Shown: positions 21,842 through 33,428 of the stretch, piece after piece | Numbering within the stretch: position 1 is the stretch's first letter | Layout of the letters: the number at the start of each line of letters is the position of its first letter | Assembly (NCBI RefSeq): GCF_015706575.1 | Contig: NW_024037074.1 | Location: 28,013,334-28,077,333 of the forward strand | Source: Patiria miniata | Taxonomy: Eukaryota; Echinodermata; Asteroidea; Valvatida; Asterinidae | Direction: 5' to 3' | DNA: 64,000 bases | The notes under the pieces: model-generated | What the model saw: only the letters and a program-made list of their open reading frames with translations | Told to the model about the DNA's origin: nothing | Databases searched by the model: none | Position numbers and translations under genes: made by a program

Positions 21842-24553
21842 CCCTAAAGGGGCCGGGAGCGGAATCCACCCCCCCCCCCTCAACATTTTCCGCGATAGCC
21901 TCAAAAAAAAAAGAATTTCGCGACCTGAGCTGTTATGACTTTTTAGCCTCGAGCTTTGCGCATCTTTTGATACCAAAACCAAAAAAAAATCTGACCACGG
22001 GTTGCCGCGAAGCTACGCGCCGTGAAAACTGAATTTTCACATATGGGTCATTCCATGTCACACCAACGCACTTTTTACCTCATGTCTTCCGATTTTGATA
22101 AAAATTGCTGTGCTGGTAGGTCCTGATGAGCAATGAATGCACACCAATTTTTAGCCCGATCCGACCTACCATGTGGTCAGGGCAGAAACCACAAACAATG
22201 GTCATTTTTAGAGTAAAATACCACCCTTTTGGTAGAAATATGTCAAAACAATGTTAATTTTCATCGAATATATGCGAATTTAGTATCAAAATAATAAGAA
22301 TGGCATGCTCAAAGCAACTCTTTTGTCAAAATTAAATTTTGTGAAAAGGAGGTCACGTGACCTTTAATATGTTATCGTGACCTTTGACCCAATTTATGTA
22401 TTAATGTATCATTCCGAAAATCAATGAAATGAAAATGACTTGATAGAGCATTTCTTCCTCTATTAGAATCTGCTAAAAATCAATTGGGGTCTTCTAAATG
22501 TACAGCTTTATAACTATTTTTGTCAGTTGGTAGGTTACAAATAAGTCAATTTATAGACTTAACTTTACAAATCCACCCACACAACTATATTATTCTGTTT
22601 CTTAAGCTACTTAAATCAATCTTGGTTTGGGAATGTCTCATGTTTAGAACTGATGAGGTATAACCAGACTCATAATATAAATTATCAGCAGTGGCGTACC
22701 CAGGCTTTTGCTTTTTGTGGGGGGGGGGGGCTCATAGATTTTTTTTTTGTAAAATTTCTGTAGGAGATTGAAAAAACAATCAAACATACAAATTCACAAC
22801 CTCGGATGGGGTATGTTCAAGCCCCTTGAGCCCCCCCCCCCCGCCACTGATAATTAGTTATTCCACGAGCGCGCTTGGAATATTGGAATATGAAACAATG
22901 CAATGCTGCTGTGACCCATATGCCACCCGACGCACTACATTATTTCGTGTTCCAACGAGCCATAACACGCATTTATCTTCAAGCAAACTTGACGTCGGAT
23001 GTGTACATGTACATTGCACGTGGTGAGGGATGTAGGTGCATAGTGTATCGGACCGTTCAGCAGCAAATAAAAAAGAACACAATACATACATGTACATGTA
23101 CATTCGATATCTAGGGTGCAATATAGCTGTGCAATATTATATCAAATCACACTGTTGCTATAGATGGACTATTCAGGGCCTAGGATTCAAGTTTGCTTGA
23201 AGATAATACTCAATATCGCAATCAAGTTACCTCATTCATCACTGCGCTTCTTGAAATTTACTGAGTCTCACAGACTTGGCATTTTTTTCCCTCGAGATAA
23301 ATTTCACCTGGATGTGTTTCAGCTGTACTGGGTCCGGGTAGTAAGCATAGAGCTGTTGCGTACCCTAAACAGTAACTGCTGATGACAATCAACTCTCAAG
23401 CATTCGACGTCACGTTCGCTTGAAGATAAATTCGTTAACCCACTTGCGCTCGTGGAACACGGAATAATGTAGTGCGTCGGGTGGCATATGGGTCACAGCA
23501 GCATTGTATTGTTTCATATTTCAAGCGCACTCGTGGGATAACTAATTATCAGTGGCATCCCGAGAGGGGTAATTTTTGTGTTTCAATCTTCTACAGAAAT
23601 TTGAAAACAAACAAATTATGAGCCCCCCCCCCCCACACACACAAAAAAGCAAAATCCTGGGTGCGCCACTGCTGATTATTTATATTATAAGTCTGGTTAG
23701 ACCTCATCAGCCCTAAACATGAGAAATTCCCAAACCAAGATTAATTTAAGTAGCCTTAGAAACAGAATAGTAAGTTGGATTTCTCAAGTAAAGTCTATAA
23801 ACTGACTAATTTGTAACCTACCAACTGACACAAATAGTCATAAGTTGTAAATTTTGAAGACCCCAATTGATTTTTAGTGGATTCTAATAGAAGAAGACAT
23901 GCTCTATCAAGTCATTTTATTTTCGTTGATTTTCGGAATGATACATTAGTACATAAATTGGGTCAAAGGTCAAAAGATACTTTTTAAAGGTCACGTGACC
24001 TCCTTTTCACAAATTTAATTTTGACATAAGTGATGATTTAAGCATGCAATTCTTGTTATTTTGATACCAAATTTGCATATATTCGATGAAAATTGACATG
24101 GTTTTGACATATTTCTGCCTAAGGGGTGGTATTTTACTCTAAAAATGTCCATTTTTTGTGGTTTCTGCCCTGACCACATGGTAGGTCGGATCGGGCTAAA
24201 AATTGGTGTGCATTTATTGCTCATCAGGACCTACAAGCACGGCAATTTTCATCAAAATCAGAAGACATGAGGTAAAAAAGTGCGTTGGTCTGACATGGAA
24301 TGACCCATATACGTCGTGTACACAAAGCAGAATTGGCAATCGTACATATGAATAATTAAATAGCCATAATTCCAAAACCCTTTGACCTACATTCATGAAA
24401 TTTCTTGGGTATGTTAAGGAAGAGTTGTTCTATGCATGTGCTGAGTTTCAAAAAAATTCGTCACTCGATCGATGGCCGTAATCTTAGGGGGGGTGGCGGA
24501 ATCCGCCCCCCTCCCGGCTGAAAGACTGTCAAAATAACCCGGCCCCTTTAGGG
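21842..24553. mobile_element. piggyBac-like MITE (TTAA) containing a nested 2.26 kb foldback
   Basis: Ends are CCCTAAAGGGGCCGGG and its reverse complement, each flanked by TTAA (21838-21841 and 24554-24557), the signature of piggyBac-type transposition. Without the nested element it would be about 450 bp, as in the sister copy at 52365-52818. No transposase is encoded. Confidence 0.8.
22045..24306. mobile_element. Large foldback element nested in the MITE
   Basis: Begins GGGTCATTCCATGTCA and ends with a near reverse complement, GACATGGAATGACCC. Arms of about 0.95 kb (22045-23000 and 23400-24306) pair around a ~400 bp spacer. It is flanked by ATAT on both sides (22041-22044 and 24307-24310), and the sister MITE at 52365 has a single ATAT at that spot. 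That fixes the ends and a 4 bp target duplication. Each arm also carries a small CAGTGGC...GCCACTG block (22689-22849 and 23550-23671). No transposase seen; superfamily not assigned. Confidence 0.8.
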
Positions 24554-24708
24554 TTAACCGTCAATCGTAATTGCCAAAAAAAAACCTCCCGGCTGAAAGA
24601 TTGTCAAAATAACATGGCCCCTTAAGGGTTAACCGTCAGTCGTAATTGCAAAAAAAAAAACCTCCCGGCTGAAAGATTGTCAAAATAACCCGGCCCCTTT
24701 TGGGTTAA
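24554..24708. repeat. Tandem 75-76 bp copies of the MITE end plus flank
   Basis: After the MITE end, two more copies of a unit follow: TTAACCGTCA, an A-run, CCTCCCGGCTGAAAGATTGT and GGCCCC...GGGTTAA. TTAA recurs at 24554, 24629 and 24705. It looks like slippage or unequal exchange of an element terminus with its flank. Confidence 0.75.
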
Positions 24709-25884
24709 CCGTCAATCGTAATTGCAAAAAAAAAAAAATTGGATTGATTTTCAGTATTTTTTCTCCATTATCTTTTATTTCCACATGGTGATTACTCAAA
24801 TTAACTGGTCAATATATAAAAAACAAAATCTGTCTTTTTTTCTTGAAAGGCCGATTTTTGGGCGAGTGCTAAAAAGTTTTTTCTTTCTGTCACTTAATAC
24901 ACACTTATTAATAAATTGTTAAAGATATGCACGTTTCTAATTCCTTCCCTGACATTTAAAAAAAAACTTTTCAAAACATCATGTCATTTTATACCTTCTT
25001 TTAGCAGTGCCACACATTATCTTCAATGGCGGATCAAGAGAGTTTATTGCCGGGCGAAGTTTGTGCCGGAAAAGGGTGAGGGTGGAATGACACTCTCAAT
25101 TGAAATTTGGCTTTTTTGATAAATATTCGGTCACTGCCGGGAGAGGGCGCCCCCTCCGCACCCCTACAGCCACAACTGATCTGGCTAAACTGCCGAATTT
25201 TAGTAAACATGTATGACTTTTGTGAACGTAAGCGTGAAGTTGCATTCCCGAGCTGGACTGAAATCCAAAGCAAAATAAATTCAATGCAAATACGTCAATT
25301 GCCTACTTTTTGATGCGTATAGTGGATATACCCTTAAATAATTTGATCGTTCGCGAAATTCAACTGGGTTTGAGAATGCTAACGCGTTTGTATGCGAATT
25401 TGAAAGAAAGTGTTCACGCATTGAATGAGCACGGTGTAAAATTGGACGGGAAAAACATATTTAAATGAAGAATATGCTGTTTTAAAAACTCAGATAATTA
25501 TGCATTCAAAAAATGATTCAATGACTTACTAGTGCCTCAAAAATACACAGGTTTTTTGGGTATAATTAATTTGAATAAATTGTATAATGAATTTGAATAA
25601 AGGCTTTAACGAAAGCGTTTGAATCAATTTAACGTTGATTTCAGGGAGCATTCAGGTTCCAGAGAAAAATATCACAAAGCGTCATTAAAACATGTTGCTT
25701 TTTCTGGGCGTATTCGGTCACGAAAATACAAATAATCTTTGACCATTGTATTTATTAGTGAATAATTGTTCCTGGTTTCGAATGATTATTGATAAATCGA
25801 TATCACAATCGATGAATAAATTATGTCTTTCTTTACTCAAGCATAAACGTATCAACGGTTTTTTCTTTGTTCATTATTTTTCAG
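24709..25884 (+). repeat. Intron 1 of copy 3, last part: intronic repeat
   Basis: Homologous to 12716-13481 with an extra GGGAGAGGGCGCCCCCTCCG segment near 25140, also found near 34820, 35680, 53120 and 54470. The protein-like patch (ATTGAATGAGCACGGTG) is broken here. No gene. Confidence 0.55.
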
Positions 25885-25952
25885 AATACAGTGAACTCCT
25901 TTTGATCTCTTATTGGACCTGATCTTCAAGTCTTGAAGAGCGAACCATCGAG
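25885..25952 (+). other. 5'UTR exon 2 of C1q copy 3
   Basis: 68 nt, the same length as in copy 2, between ATTTTTCAG and a GTTGGTGTG donor. It carries the second half of the upstream ORF. Confidence 0.6.
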
Positions 25953-26257
25953 GTTGGTGTGGTGATGTTTATTAATTGATTCTGTCATGACAGTGGAAAG
26001 GGCGCGCCGTCCCCATAAAAAAAACCCTAAATGTTAGTCGGTCTCCTTTCCTAACTTGACAAATACATATAGCCCCTTGCCCCCGGAGAAGTCATCACGC
26101 CAAACACATTCTCAGAATAATGATTCCTCAAAAATTATTATGAAGTCACATTAAAGACTAAGTCTTCAGTGTATGTAACATCATTATGCCTATTTCTTAT
26201 TGCTTATTGATTTTGTTTTTAGTTTTACATATAGGCCCTGTATTGTTTTCTTTACAG

Positions 26258-27082
26258 ATGAAGATCTGCGTGGCCACCATTCTGTCAATCGCCCTCCTTC
26301 TGGGTAACTCTGTCAAGCTCCGAGCTTCCGTAACTGGGCCGATTCCCTCGGACGGTGACGGTCCTGCGTCTCAGGTGTGTCAGCAGTGCTGCCAGGGACC
26401 TGCCGCAATACCCGGCATACCAGGTCTGTCTGGACCAGTGGGGCCGATGGGGCCGTACGGTCAGCCGGGGTCAAAGGGCGATGCAGGTCAGCAAGGTGAG
26501 ATTGGCCCTATTGGGCAAATGGGTGAGCGGGGAGCACCTGGGAACACTGGGTCTAAAGGTGATGATGGGATCGGTCTACCCGGCAAGATAGGTCCGAGAG
26601 GGCTACCTGGTTTTGTTGGAGGAACCGGGGAGACTGGTGTCAAAGGTCAGAAGGGTGAGCCAGGAGAGACACCAGGCGATTCAAACCAGCGGGTGGCATT
26701 CACCGTGGTGAGGACGAGCGACTCGGATGTATCTACAAGTTCCGACACCCGTTTGCCCTTCCAGCAGACCGAGACGCTTCTGCCGGGTAACAGCTTCGAT
26801 CTCGAGACCGGCATGTTCACATGTAGTGTGCCGGGCACCTACGTATTTACGTTTTCTGTTCTTAAGTATAGCAACAGCGGTGACCTTTACATCCATTTGG
26901 TTAAAAACGACTACAAGGTAATCAGTGCCTATGGTGAACAAAATCAACGAGGTCAGTTGTCTGGGAGCGCGGTGCTGGTTCTGCAGCGAGGAGACACGGT
27001 GTATCTTACCATGCACGGTAGATTGAGGGGGAGTTCCTGGCACTACACCTCATTCAGTGGCTTCCTTCTTTACCCCGAATAA
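26258..27082 (+). CDS. Collagen-C1q secreted protein, copy 3 (274 aa)
   Basis: Same layout as copy 2: signal peptide (1-23), Cys41, Cys44 and Cys45, collagen stalk from about 53 with KGQKGEPGETP at its end, and C1q head over the last ~129 residues. Head landmarks are FDLETGMFTC, SVPGTYVFTF, RGDTVYLTM and SFSGFLLYPE. Starts at ATG directly after TTTACAG. The TAA stop overlaps an AATAAA hexamer. Compared with the sisters, differences cluster in three head loops: DSDVSTSSDT, KYSNSGDLYIHLVKNDY and HGRLRGSSWHY. Signal and stalk are nearly unchanged. Frame is intact with no internal stop. Probable secreted innate recognition protein; ligand unknown. Confidence 0.93.
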   Translation: MKICVATILSIALLLGNSVKLRASVTGPIPSDGDGPASQVCQQCCQGPAAIPGIPGLSGPVGPMGPYGQPGSKGDAGQQGEIGPIGQMGERGAPGNTGSKGDDGIGLPGKIGPRGLPGFVGGTGETGVKGQKGEPGETPGDSNQRVAFTVVRTSDSDVSTSSDTRLPFQQTETLLPGNSFDLETGMFTCSVPGTYVFTFSVLKYSNSGDLYIHLVKNDYKVISAYGEQNQRGQLSGSAVLVLQRGDTVYLTMHGRLRGSSWHYTSFSGFLLYPE

Positions 27083-28078
27083 ATAAACAAAAAAAAAAAA
27101 AAAACACGTTTGTTATACAGGAGTAATGCTTAAGAAAACATAATAATACAAACCAATGAATTAAAAGAAATAATGTTTAATGGCATAGTAATGATAATAA
27201 CTTTTTTAATACACGAAGGCCCAATTACATTTAAGTCTCAAAACTACCTAAAAAAAACCCAATTGATTAAACATAAGTTGAAAATAACAACCTTGAAGTC
27301 TGTTCCACAAAGTAGGTGCATATATGGTAAATAAAAGCACGATCACTATATTGTTCTCTGCTAGGCTTTGGACGAGCCTTTTAGATGTTTTTTATTAGCC
27401 TAATCCCAGCTTTTATTGCTATAGTGTTAAATTCGTGAACTAATATCAACTCTGTGAGGTATTCTGGCGCTGACTCGCCATGACAGAAAAGTTAAACACT
27501 AACAAAGAATCTTGAATTCAACCAGCACCGTATAGTTCCTGAAATATGGGTGCATGTCTGCATGACGTTATAACCTTCTCGAGATAACCAGTCAGGCAGC
27601 AGGATTCTAAATACATGTGCATGTCTGTTGTAAATTCTTATATTGTATGTAAAGGGTGAGTCAAAAAAAGCACTTTCAAAATCTAGGATATGAAAGCCCC
27701 AATCATAGGCTTCCTTAGAGTACAATAATTGTTCACATCACTCATGCACTTTTCAATATACGGAATTTTAAACACAACCACCGTTTTAAAGTTCTGTCCA
27801 TGGGTCACACAAAAGGTGTGCGTTCTTTCAGCAAAACGAAACCAATGCACACACAAAATTATATTAAAACAGTGTTCTTCAAACTTGTTGACAATATTGA
27901 ATTGTATTTTATCCATTGTGTAATGGAATATCTTTAATGGAAACAGTTATCTTAAATATTATATGTTAAATATTATATTCACTTTTAAATGTGAACAACG
28001 ATAAAAAAATAACGATTGTAAAACGTATATTGTTACTTGCATGCGCAAGAAATAGGAGTGGATGGCGATTAAATTATC
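27083..28078. other. 3' flank of copy 3
   Basis: No gene is seen. An A-run lies at about 27090-27105. The GACGTTATAACCTTCTCGAG segment near 27560 is the flank block shared with copies 2, 4 and 5. The CRE cluster and CTCF-like site of copies 1 and 2 are missing. Confidence 0.55.
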
Positions 28079-28413
28079 GGGGTCCGCTCTTAAGTCCGAC
28101 GCCTCATAAAGCCCGGTTCATACTTCATACGAAAGCGAATGCGAAGCGAAGTTGACGTCATAAAACATTCGCTGCGAAATTCGCTCGAGTTGAATTATGT
28201 TCAACTTTTACAAATTCGCAGCGCGAATACTTGCCATGACGTCACGAATTCACGTTCGCTTTTGCTTTCGCGCCGAGTATGAACCGGGCTTCAGTCCAAC
28301 AAAATCGCATCCACTTACCAAATGAAGGCCTATAAGTCCTACGCCATATAAGTCTGAAATTTCGGACTTATGAGGCGTCGGACCTATGAGGCGTTGGACT
28401 TATGCTACGGCCC
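28079..28413. mobile_element. TIR element carrying a second MITE inside it
   Basis: Outer inverted ends read TAAGTCCGACGCCTCATAA (28091) and TTATGAGGCGTCGGAC-type words repeated at 28367-28402. It is interrupted by the GCCCGGTTCATACT element at 28110. Outer edges are approximate. Confidence 0.55.
28110..28291. mobile_element. Short MITE with GCCCGGTTCATACT inverted ends
   Basis: A 182 bp palindromic element. Ends are GCCCGGTTCATACT and AGTATGAACCGGGC. Inner arms hold GCGAATGCGAAGCGAA and its partner TTCGCTTTTGCTTTCG. No coding content. Confidence 0.75.
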
Positions 28414-28489
28414 CAAGATATCAGTCGGTGTATATGCATTCTGGCTATTTTAATTATAAATGCACTTTTAGTTATTTCAATTGTCTTTC

Positions 28490-30310
28490 TAAAGAGGGTG
28501 CTCTACAAAAATAGTGGTATCCACCGAAAAAATATTAAAGTCAAACCCGCTTGTTTTCCAGAAAATAACTGAAGAAATACCTGTGGTATTGAACTAAAAT
28601 CTCGACCAATGATTGATCGTAACATACAACATAGATATGATGAATATTGAGAGACATAATCAGACAGTTAAAATAAAATAGCCAAAAAAATATGGTATGT
28701 TAAGCGCAAAAAAATACGATTCCAATAATTATTACATTAATCGTACATTGAACAATAACTCAAGATCTACCTGCTGTATTGACTGAAAATAGCGCAAAAT
28801 CATTGATCCTGATACAAAACACAAATCTGTTGAACATTGAGATAAGTCTCTAAACATAAAAATAATATACCTATGACAATATGGTTGTTCAGCGCAAAAA
28901 AATACGATTCCAATAGTTTTTTTAATTAAACGCATATGGAACAATGTGTTAACATTTAGTTTTCCGTTCGATAACTCAAGAACTACCTGCTGTTTTGACT
29001 TAATTAAAATATCGTCGAATCATTGGTCCTGATACATAACACAATCTGTTGAATATTTAGAGAAATCTGCAAAAAAAACTTAAAATAATATCACCAAAAT
29101 AAGGCGGTTTGTTTAACGCGAAAAAAATGCGATTTTAATAGTTTTTACATTAAACGCAAATGGAACAATTTGGTAAGACATTAGTTTTCCATACGGAACC
29201 TCAAGAACCACCGGCTGTATTGACTATTAATTTCGTCCACTTATTTGTTGTAACATATAACACAAATCTACGGAATATTTAGAGAAATCTGCAAAAACTT
29301 AAAACAACATGACCAAAAAAACGTTGTATGTTTAGTGCGAACAAAAAATACCTGATAGCAATTAATGTCAACGTAAATTGAACAGAAGTCCACACTCGTC
29401 TGCCGGACGATAACTCGATAAATTTGGTCTTATCATTAGTCACAAAATGTAACACAAATAGTTTGTTTGTCAAGTGAAAATGTCAAACAATAAAATGATT
29501 TAACCGAAATAATGTGGAACAAGCAAAAATAATACAATCCAAAAATGAGTTAAGTTTCATTGAATATTTAGAGAAATCTTCAAAAACTTAAGATATTATG
29601 ACCAAAATAATGTGGCATGTTTAATGCAAAAAAAAAATGCCCTATAGCAATTTAAGTCAACGCCAATTGAACAAAGGTTTACACTCGTTTCCCGTTCGAA
29701 AACTCTAAAAATATACTCTAATTAGTTACAAATTCGTCCAATCATTAGTACTCACTGGTTATCCGGACGATAAATCAAGAAAGGCATGCTCTATTGAGTT
29801 ACAATTTCGTCCAATCAATAGTGTCGTAAATGTAACACAAATATGTTGAATTTCAAGAGAAACAATAAAACTATTTTCACCAAAAATGTGGTGTGTTTAG
29901 CGTAGAAATTACAAACCAAATAGACGTTTCATGGACCAAAACCAATTCACTTCTTTTCGGGACGATAACGCAAGACTTCTCTGTGATACGGAATTAAAAT
30001 TTCTTCCATTGATTGGTCCTAATATATAGCGCAAATCTGTTGAATGTTGATAGAAATTCGCAACGAATAAAAAATAATAAAGACACACAACTATGTAGTG
30101 TTTTTCTAGGGTGAAAAATACAAGCCGAATTGAAGCCACTTAAATTCTTTCAAAAGAGGGAGCGCTACACAAATAGTGGTCACCACCGAAAGAATAATCG
30201 GAAGAGAAAAAAAAATGCCCGTCTGAAGTCAAACTCACTCCCATTCCGGATATTAAGTAACCAAATACCTGTGGTGTTACTTTAAAACTCCGTCCCATCA
30301 TTGGTTTTAT
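28490..30310. repeat. Degenerate ~190-280 bp tandem repeat, about 8 copies
   Basis: A module recurs with words like GCGCAAAAAAATACGATTCC (28704, 28892), then drifted forms near 29115, 29333, 29520, 29620, 29896 and 30107. Each is followed by an ACTCAAGAACTACCTGCTG-like segment and an ATCATTGGTCCTGATACA-like segment. Related single or double copies lie at 38880-39560 and 45540-46300. It is AT-rich, with no reading frame conserved. Confidence 0.65.
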
Positions 30311-30694
30311 TATAACATGAATGTGTTAACTAATTTAGTAATATCATGTGATAAGATATAGAATATAAATTCTAAATAAACAAGGTTTGAAAACTCTAGT
30401 TTTTGATAATGTGGGACCTTCATGCCCCTTGTAATACACTCTGGAAGAATGAAATCGAAATCTTCGGAAAGAAAGAATTGAAAAGACATTTTTAATATTT
30501 GCAAATGAATTTACAGATGTGTGTCGAGGGGGTTAGCTTTGAGAATGGGAGGGGGCAACAAAACTGATACCAATAGTTATTTATCTTTCAATAATTGAAC
30601 AAGCGCAGTAAATATTACTAAGACGATGGTGTAGTCCACTCGTTTTATTCCCCCCACGGATTCTTGAAATATAATAATTAATCATTTGGGAGGC

Positions 30695-31009
30695 TAATCA
30701 TCCTTCCTCGCAGCTGGGATGCTGAATTGCGAAGGACGCAGCTACAACGTGGTCGGGCCACTGGCACGAAAAAGGCGCCTTTGGTTGCCGGCCACATCGA
30801 CCCATATATGACCACGGAGCACAGCCTGAAATCGAAAGTGTTTGATTTTGCTGGAGGGAGGAAAACCGGAGGGCACGGAGAAAAACCCTCATGGCACAGG
30901 AGAGAACCACCGCACAACTCTACTCACACGTGATCCGCGGCCAGGATTCGAACCGTGGTCACCTTGGTGAGAGGCGAGCACTTTAGGCACAAGCCACCCA
31001 CGCCACCCA
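30695..31009 (-). mobile_element. tRNA-derived SINE
   Basis: On the minus strand the head reads GTGGCTTGTGCCTAAAGTGC (A-box-like), then GCTCGCCTCTCACC and a perfect B box GGTTCGAATCC (30944-30954). The body has a CTCCGGTTTTCCTCC segment typical of many invertebrate SINEs. The same element sits at the same place in unit 5 (48640), so it predates that duplication. Body and tail limits are approximate. Confidence 0.7.
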
Positions 31010-33075
31010 AAATGCTATTATGATGTAGTCAGGAAAAATAATGAAGGGAAAATAAAAGGCGTCTTCACGTATTTCGATTCTGTAACGGCCAGCTTGCCGG
31101 GTGTCAGGCCCTTTTTACCTGCTCTCCTTCGCCTCCACTCACCGCCTAACATAACTGGAAGCACATGGACAATTTGGTTCTGTATCCGCCGTGAAGGGGC
31201 AGGGTGTTTAGGCCGTTTGGGTCTGAAGATTGTAAAACATTAATTAGGTGGTTGCGTCCTGCAGATTGATGGTAGATGGGTGAGATGGGGGGGGGGGATG
31301 TGGGGTGGCAAAGCCTTGGTGAGAGAGGCTAGATAGAGTGAAGGTTGAACCCACGTCAGCTTACGGGCAGGTATGTTAGGGGCAGGGTCGTTGCCAAGTG
31401 TAGCGGTGAGGTCAGAGTACCCGATTTAGTAAAAAGAAAATGGTCTGCGCATTAAACAGGCGACCAGCTCCTAATGCCAGACGGCGTAGTACGGACGTCC
31501 TGTCCTCTTTGCCCCTGGTTATAGCTGTCACAACCCCCCCCCCCCCCCCCGCAGGACTGTTCTTATCAGAACAAAAACTACTTAGCAAAGTTGATAATAA
31601 GCAGGACAAGTTCTTTTCAGAACTAATATCTTCTAAGCAGTAGTTATTACCACATGGTGTTACCGCAAACCGAAACGATACCGATACCCCACCATGCAAA
31701 GCCTCAAATCTAAATTCCCCCCCCCCGTGATTTTCAAATATCCTATGGCAGATTTATTTCAGTAAAAATATTATTGCTGTACGTTCCCATCGTCGTCAAA
31801 ATCATGGTCCCGTCCGCATGATGAGAAACGATACGTCACTTCAAACTCAGTGGCGTAACCCGGAAAGCTAGGGAGGGCGTGCCTCACCACTCAGCCTTCC
31901 TGGGATTCGGGGGAGTCTTAATTAAGGTCCCTTTAATGAACCACGCCAATGTGTAATACTTTGCAGCGTAATATCTCTCGAAAGTACTAAGTTTAAAAAC
32001 GACACACCCTAGAAAGGTATAAGAATAGGTACTGTTTGGAATTGTGGGCAGTATTGTTTCCACTAGAATTCAGGCACACTCAGGGGCACACTTAGTGATT
32101 ATTTTTGAATTTCGGTAGAATATGGGCCACCGTCTTTTCAAATTCTCTCAGTAGGTATTCTTATAGGCCGGCCTATTTTAGCGGGGAAAACTGTTGGTTG
32201 TCATAAGCAGAAAATTGATGAGTGAATTACTAAAAACAGTGGCACTCGATAGGTAATTTAGGTCATTACACGACTGTTTATGCTGTAAAAATAGATTTAC
32301 TCTTCCTCTTCCTGTCGACGAAACTATTAATAGAAAGGGGAACAACAGCACTCTAGCATTAAATATGAGCGTATGAGGAAATCGTACAGCTTTCACCCTT
32401 CTCCGCCTCAGCATATTGGTTAGGGATCCGCCGTTGGCTGACCAGGGTGGTTAGGAGGGGGAAATGATGGTTGGGCAGGGGCGCAATATGGGGATTCGAG
32501 CTTGGCTTGGAGATCAGGCTATTGACGGCTGGCGTTTCATAAGAAAAGAATTGGCATAATTATGTGTTTGGTTTTAGGTATAGGTTAGGCTCAATAAGCG
32601 GAGATGGGAGTGCCTCAATAAGCGGGGAGGGGGTTCTTCAGGTGCAAGGTCGATTGCATGCCGAGAAGTTGGCCGGGCCGAGCGCGCGTTTGAAGGTGGA
32701 TGGGGATGGACATGGTTATAATTAAATTGCCTTTTGGAACGGCTGGGTTCTGCAAAATAAGTATACTTCATCGTAAGAGGGCGGTAACTGTACATGAACC
32801 TGATATTATGCACACAATATATTGAAGTTCTTATTACTTTTTTCTTTTCAAGCTAAATTATTACACCTTCGTTTTTCTATCAGAAATGTAGACTGCATAA
32901 CATGACTACAAAATACTAGCCACCAAATGCGTGGTTCCATTAAATAACACGAAGCGCACAACAAACACTGATTGAATCACATATGGCCGGTGTCCGTCAT
33001 TATTCTATCCACCAATCATAGTTAGTCACCCAACAAGTCGGTGACCACAAGTGAGTGGTCTGTGATTGACAGGTG
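31010..33075. other. Upstream region of unit 4
   Basis: No gene is seen. It is matched block by block by 48964-51075 in unit 5. A C/G homopolymer patch lies near 31530-31555. One copy of the ~400 bp promoter-upstream repeat is at 32450-32910. Confidence 0.6.
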
Positions 33076-33348
33076 CCAATCACAATCCACGCGTTTGAAT
33101 GTGTCACTGACATCCCTACGCTCATTCCACCAATCAGATGCGGCTATATCAGTGTAGGTGATACAAGCTTCAGGCTTAACATGTGACAATGCAATATTAA
33201 CATCATTTCCCTCTCATTAATATGAAGCGAGTCAGTGATGTGTGATTGACAGCGTGCAGGGGCCAATCTCAAACCGAGCTTGCAAGTTCCTCAGTCACTG
33301 CTCGGGAAATCGACGTCAATATTTAAGTCACAAGCTGCCGGTTCATTC
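33076..33348 (+). promoter_or_regulatory. Promoter of C1q copy 4
   Basis: CCAAT at 33076-33080 and 33263-33267, TATTTAAG at 33320-33327. The E-box of promoters 2 and 3 is changed to CACGCG here. The stretch from the CCTCAGTCACTGCTCGGG word to the TATA-like box is unchanged from units 2 and 3. Confidence 0.6.
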
Positions 33349-33428
33349 CTCACAACGACCGCAGCTCATGTTCACGTTCAGACGACATCCCGAGAGAACT
33401 GTTTGCAAGATCGAACAAGAATTGCACG
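33349..33428 (+). other. 5'UTR exon 1 of C1q copy 4
   Basis: Upstream ORF ATG at 33368 (MFTFRRHPERTVCKIEQELH). Donor GTGAGTC at 33429. Joined to exon 2 the frame stops early, after HAYT, so this upstream ORF is 23 residues. Confidence 0.6.

Noticed and set aside
30944-30954. Possible functional tRNA gene
   Set aside because: The A and B boxes belong to a SINE head; no complete cloverleaf or anticodon arm can be drawn.
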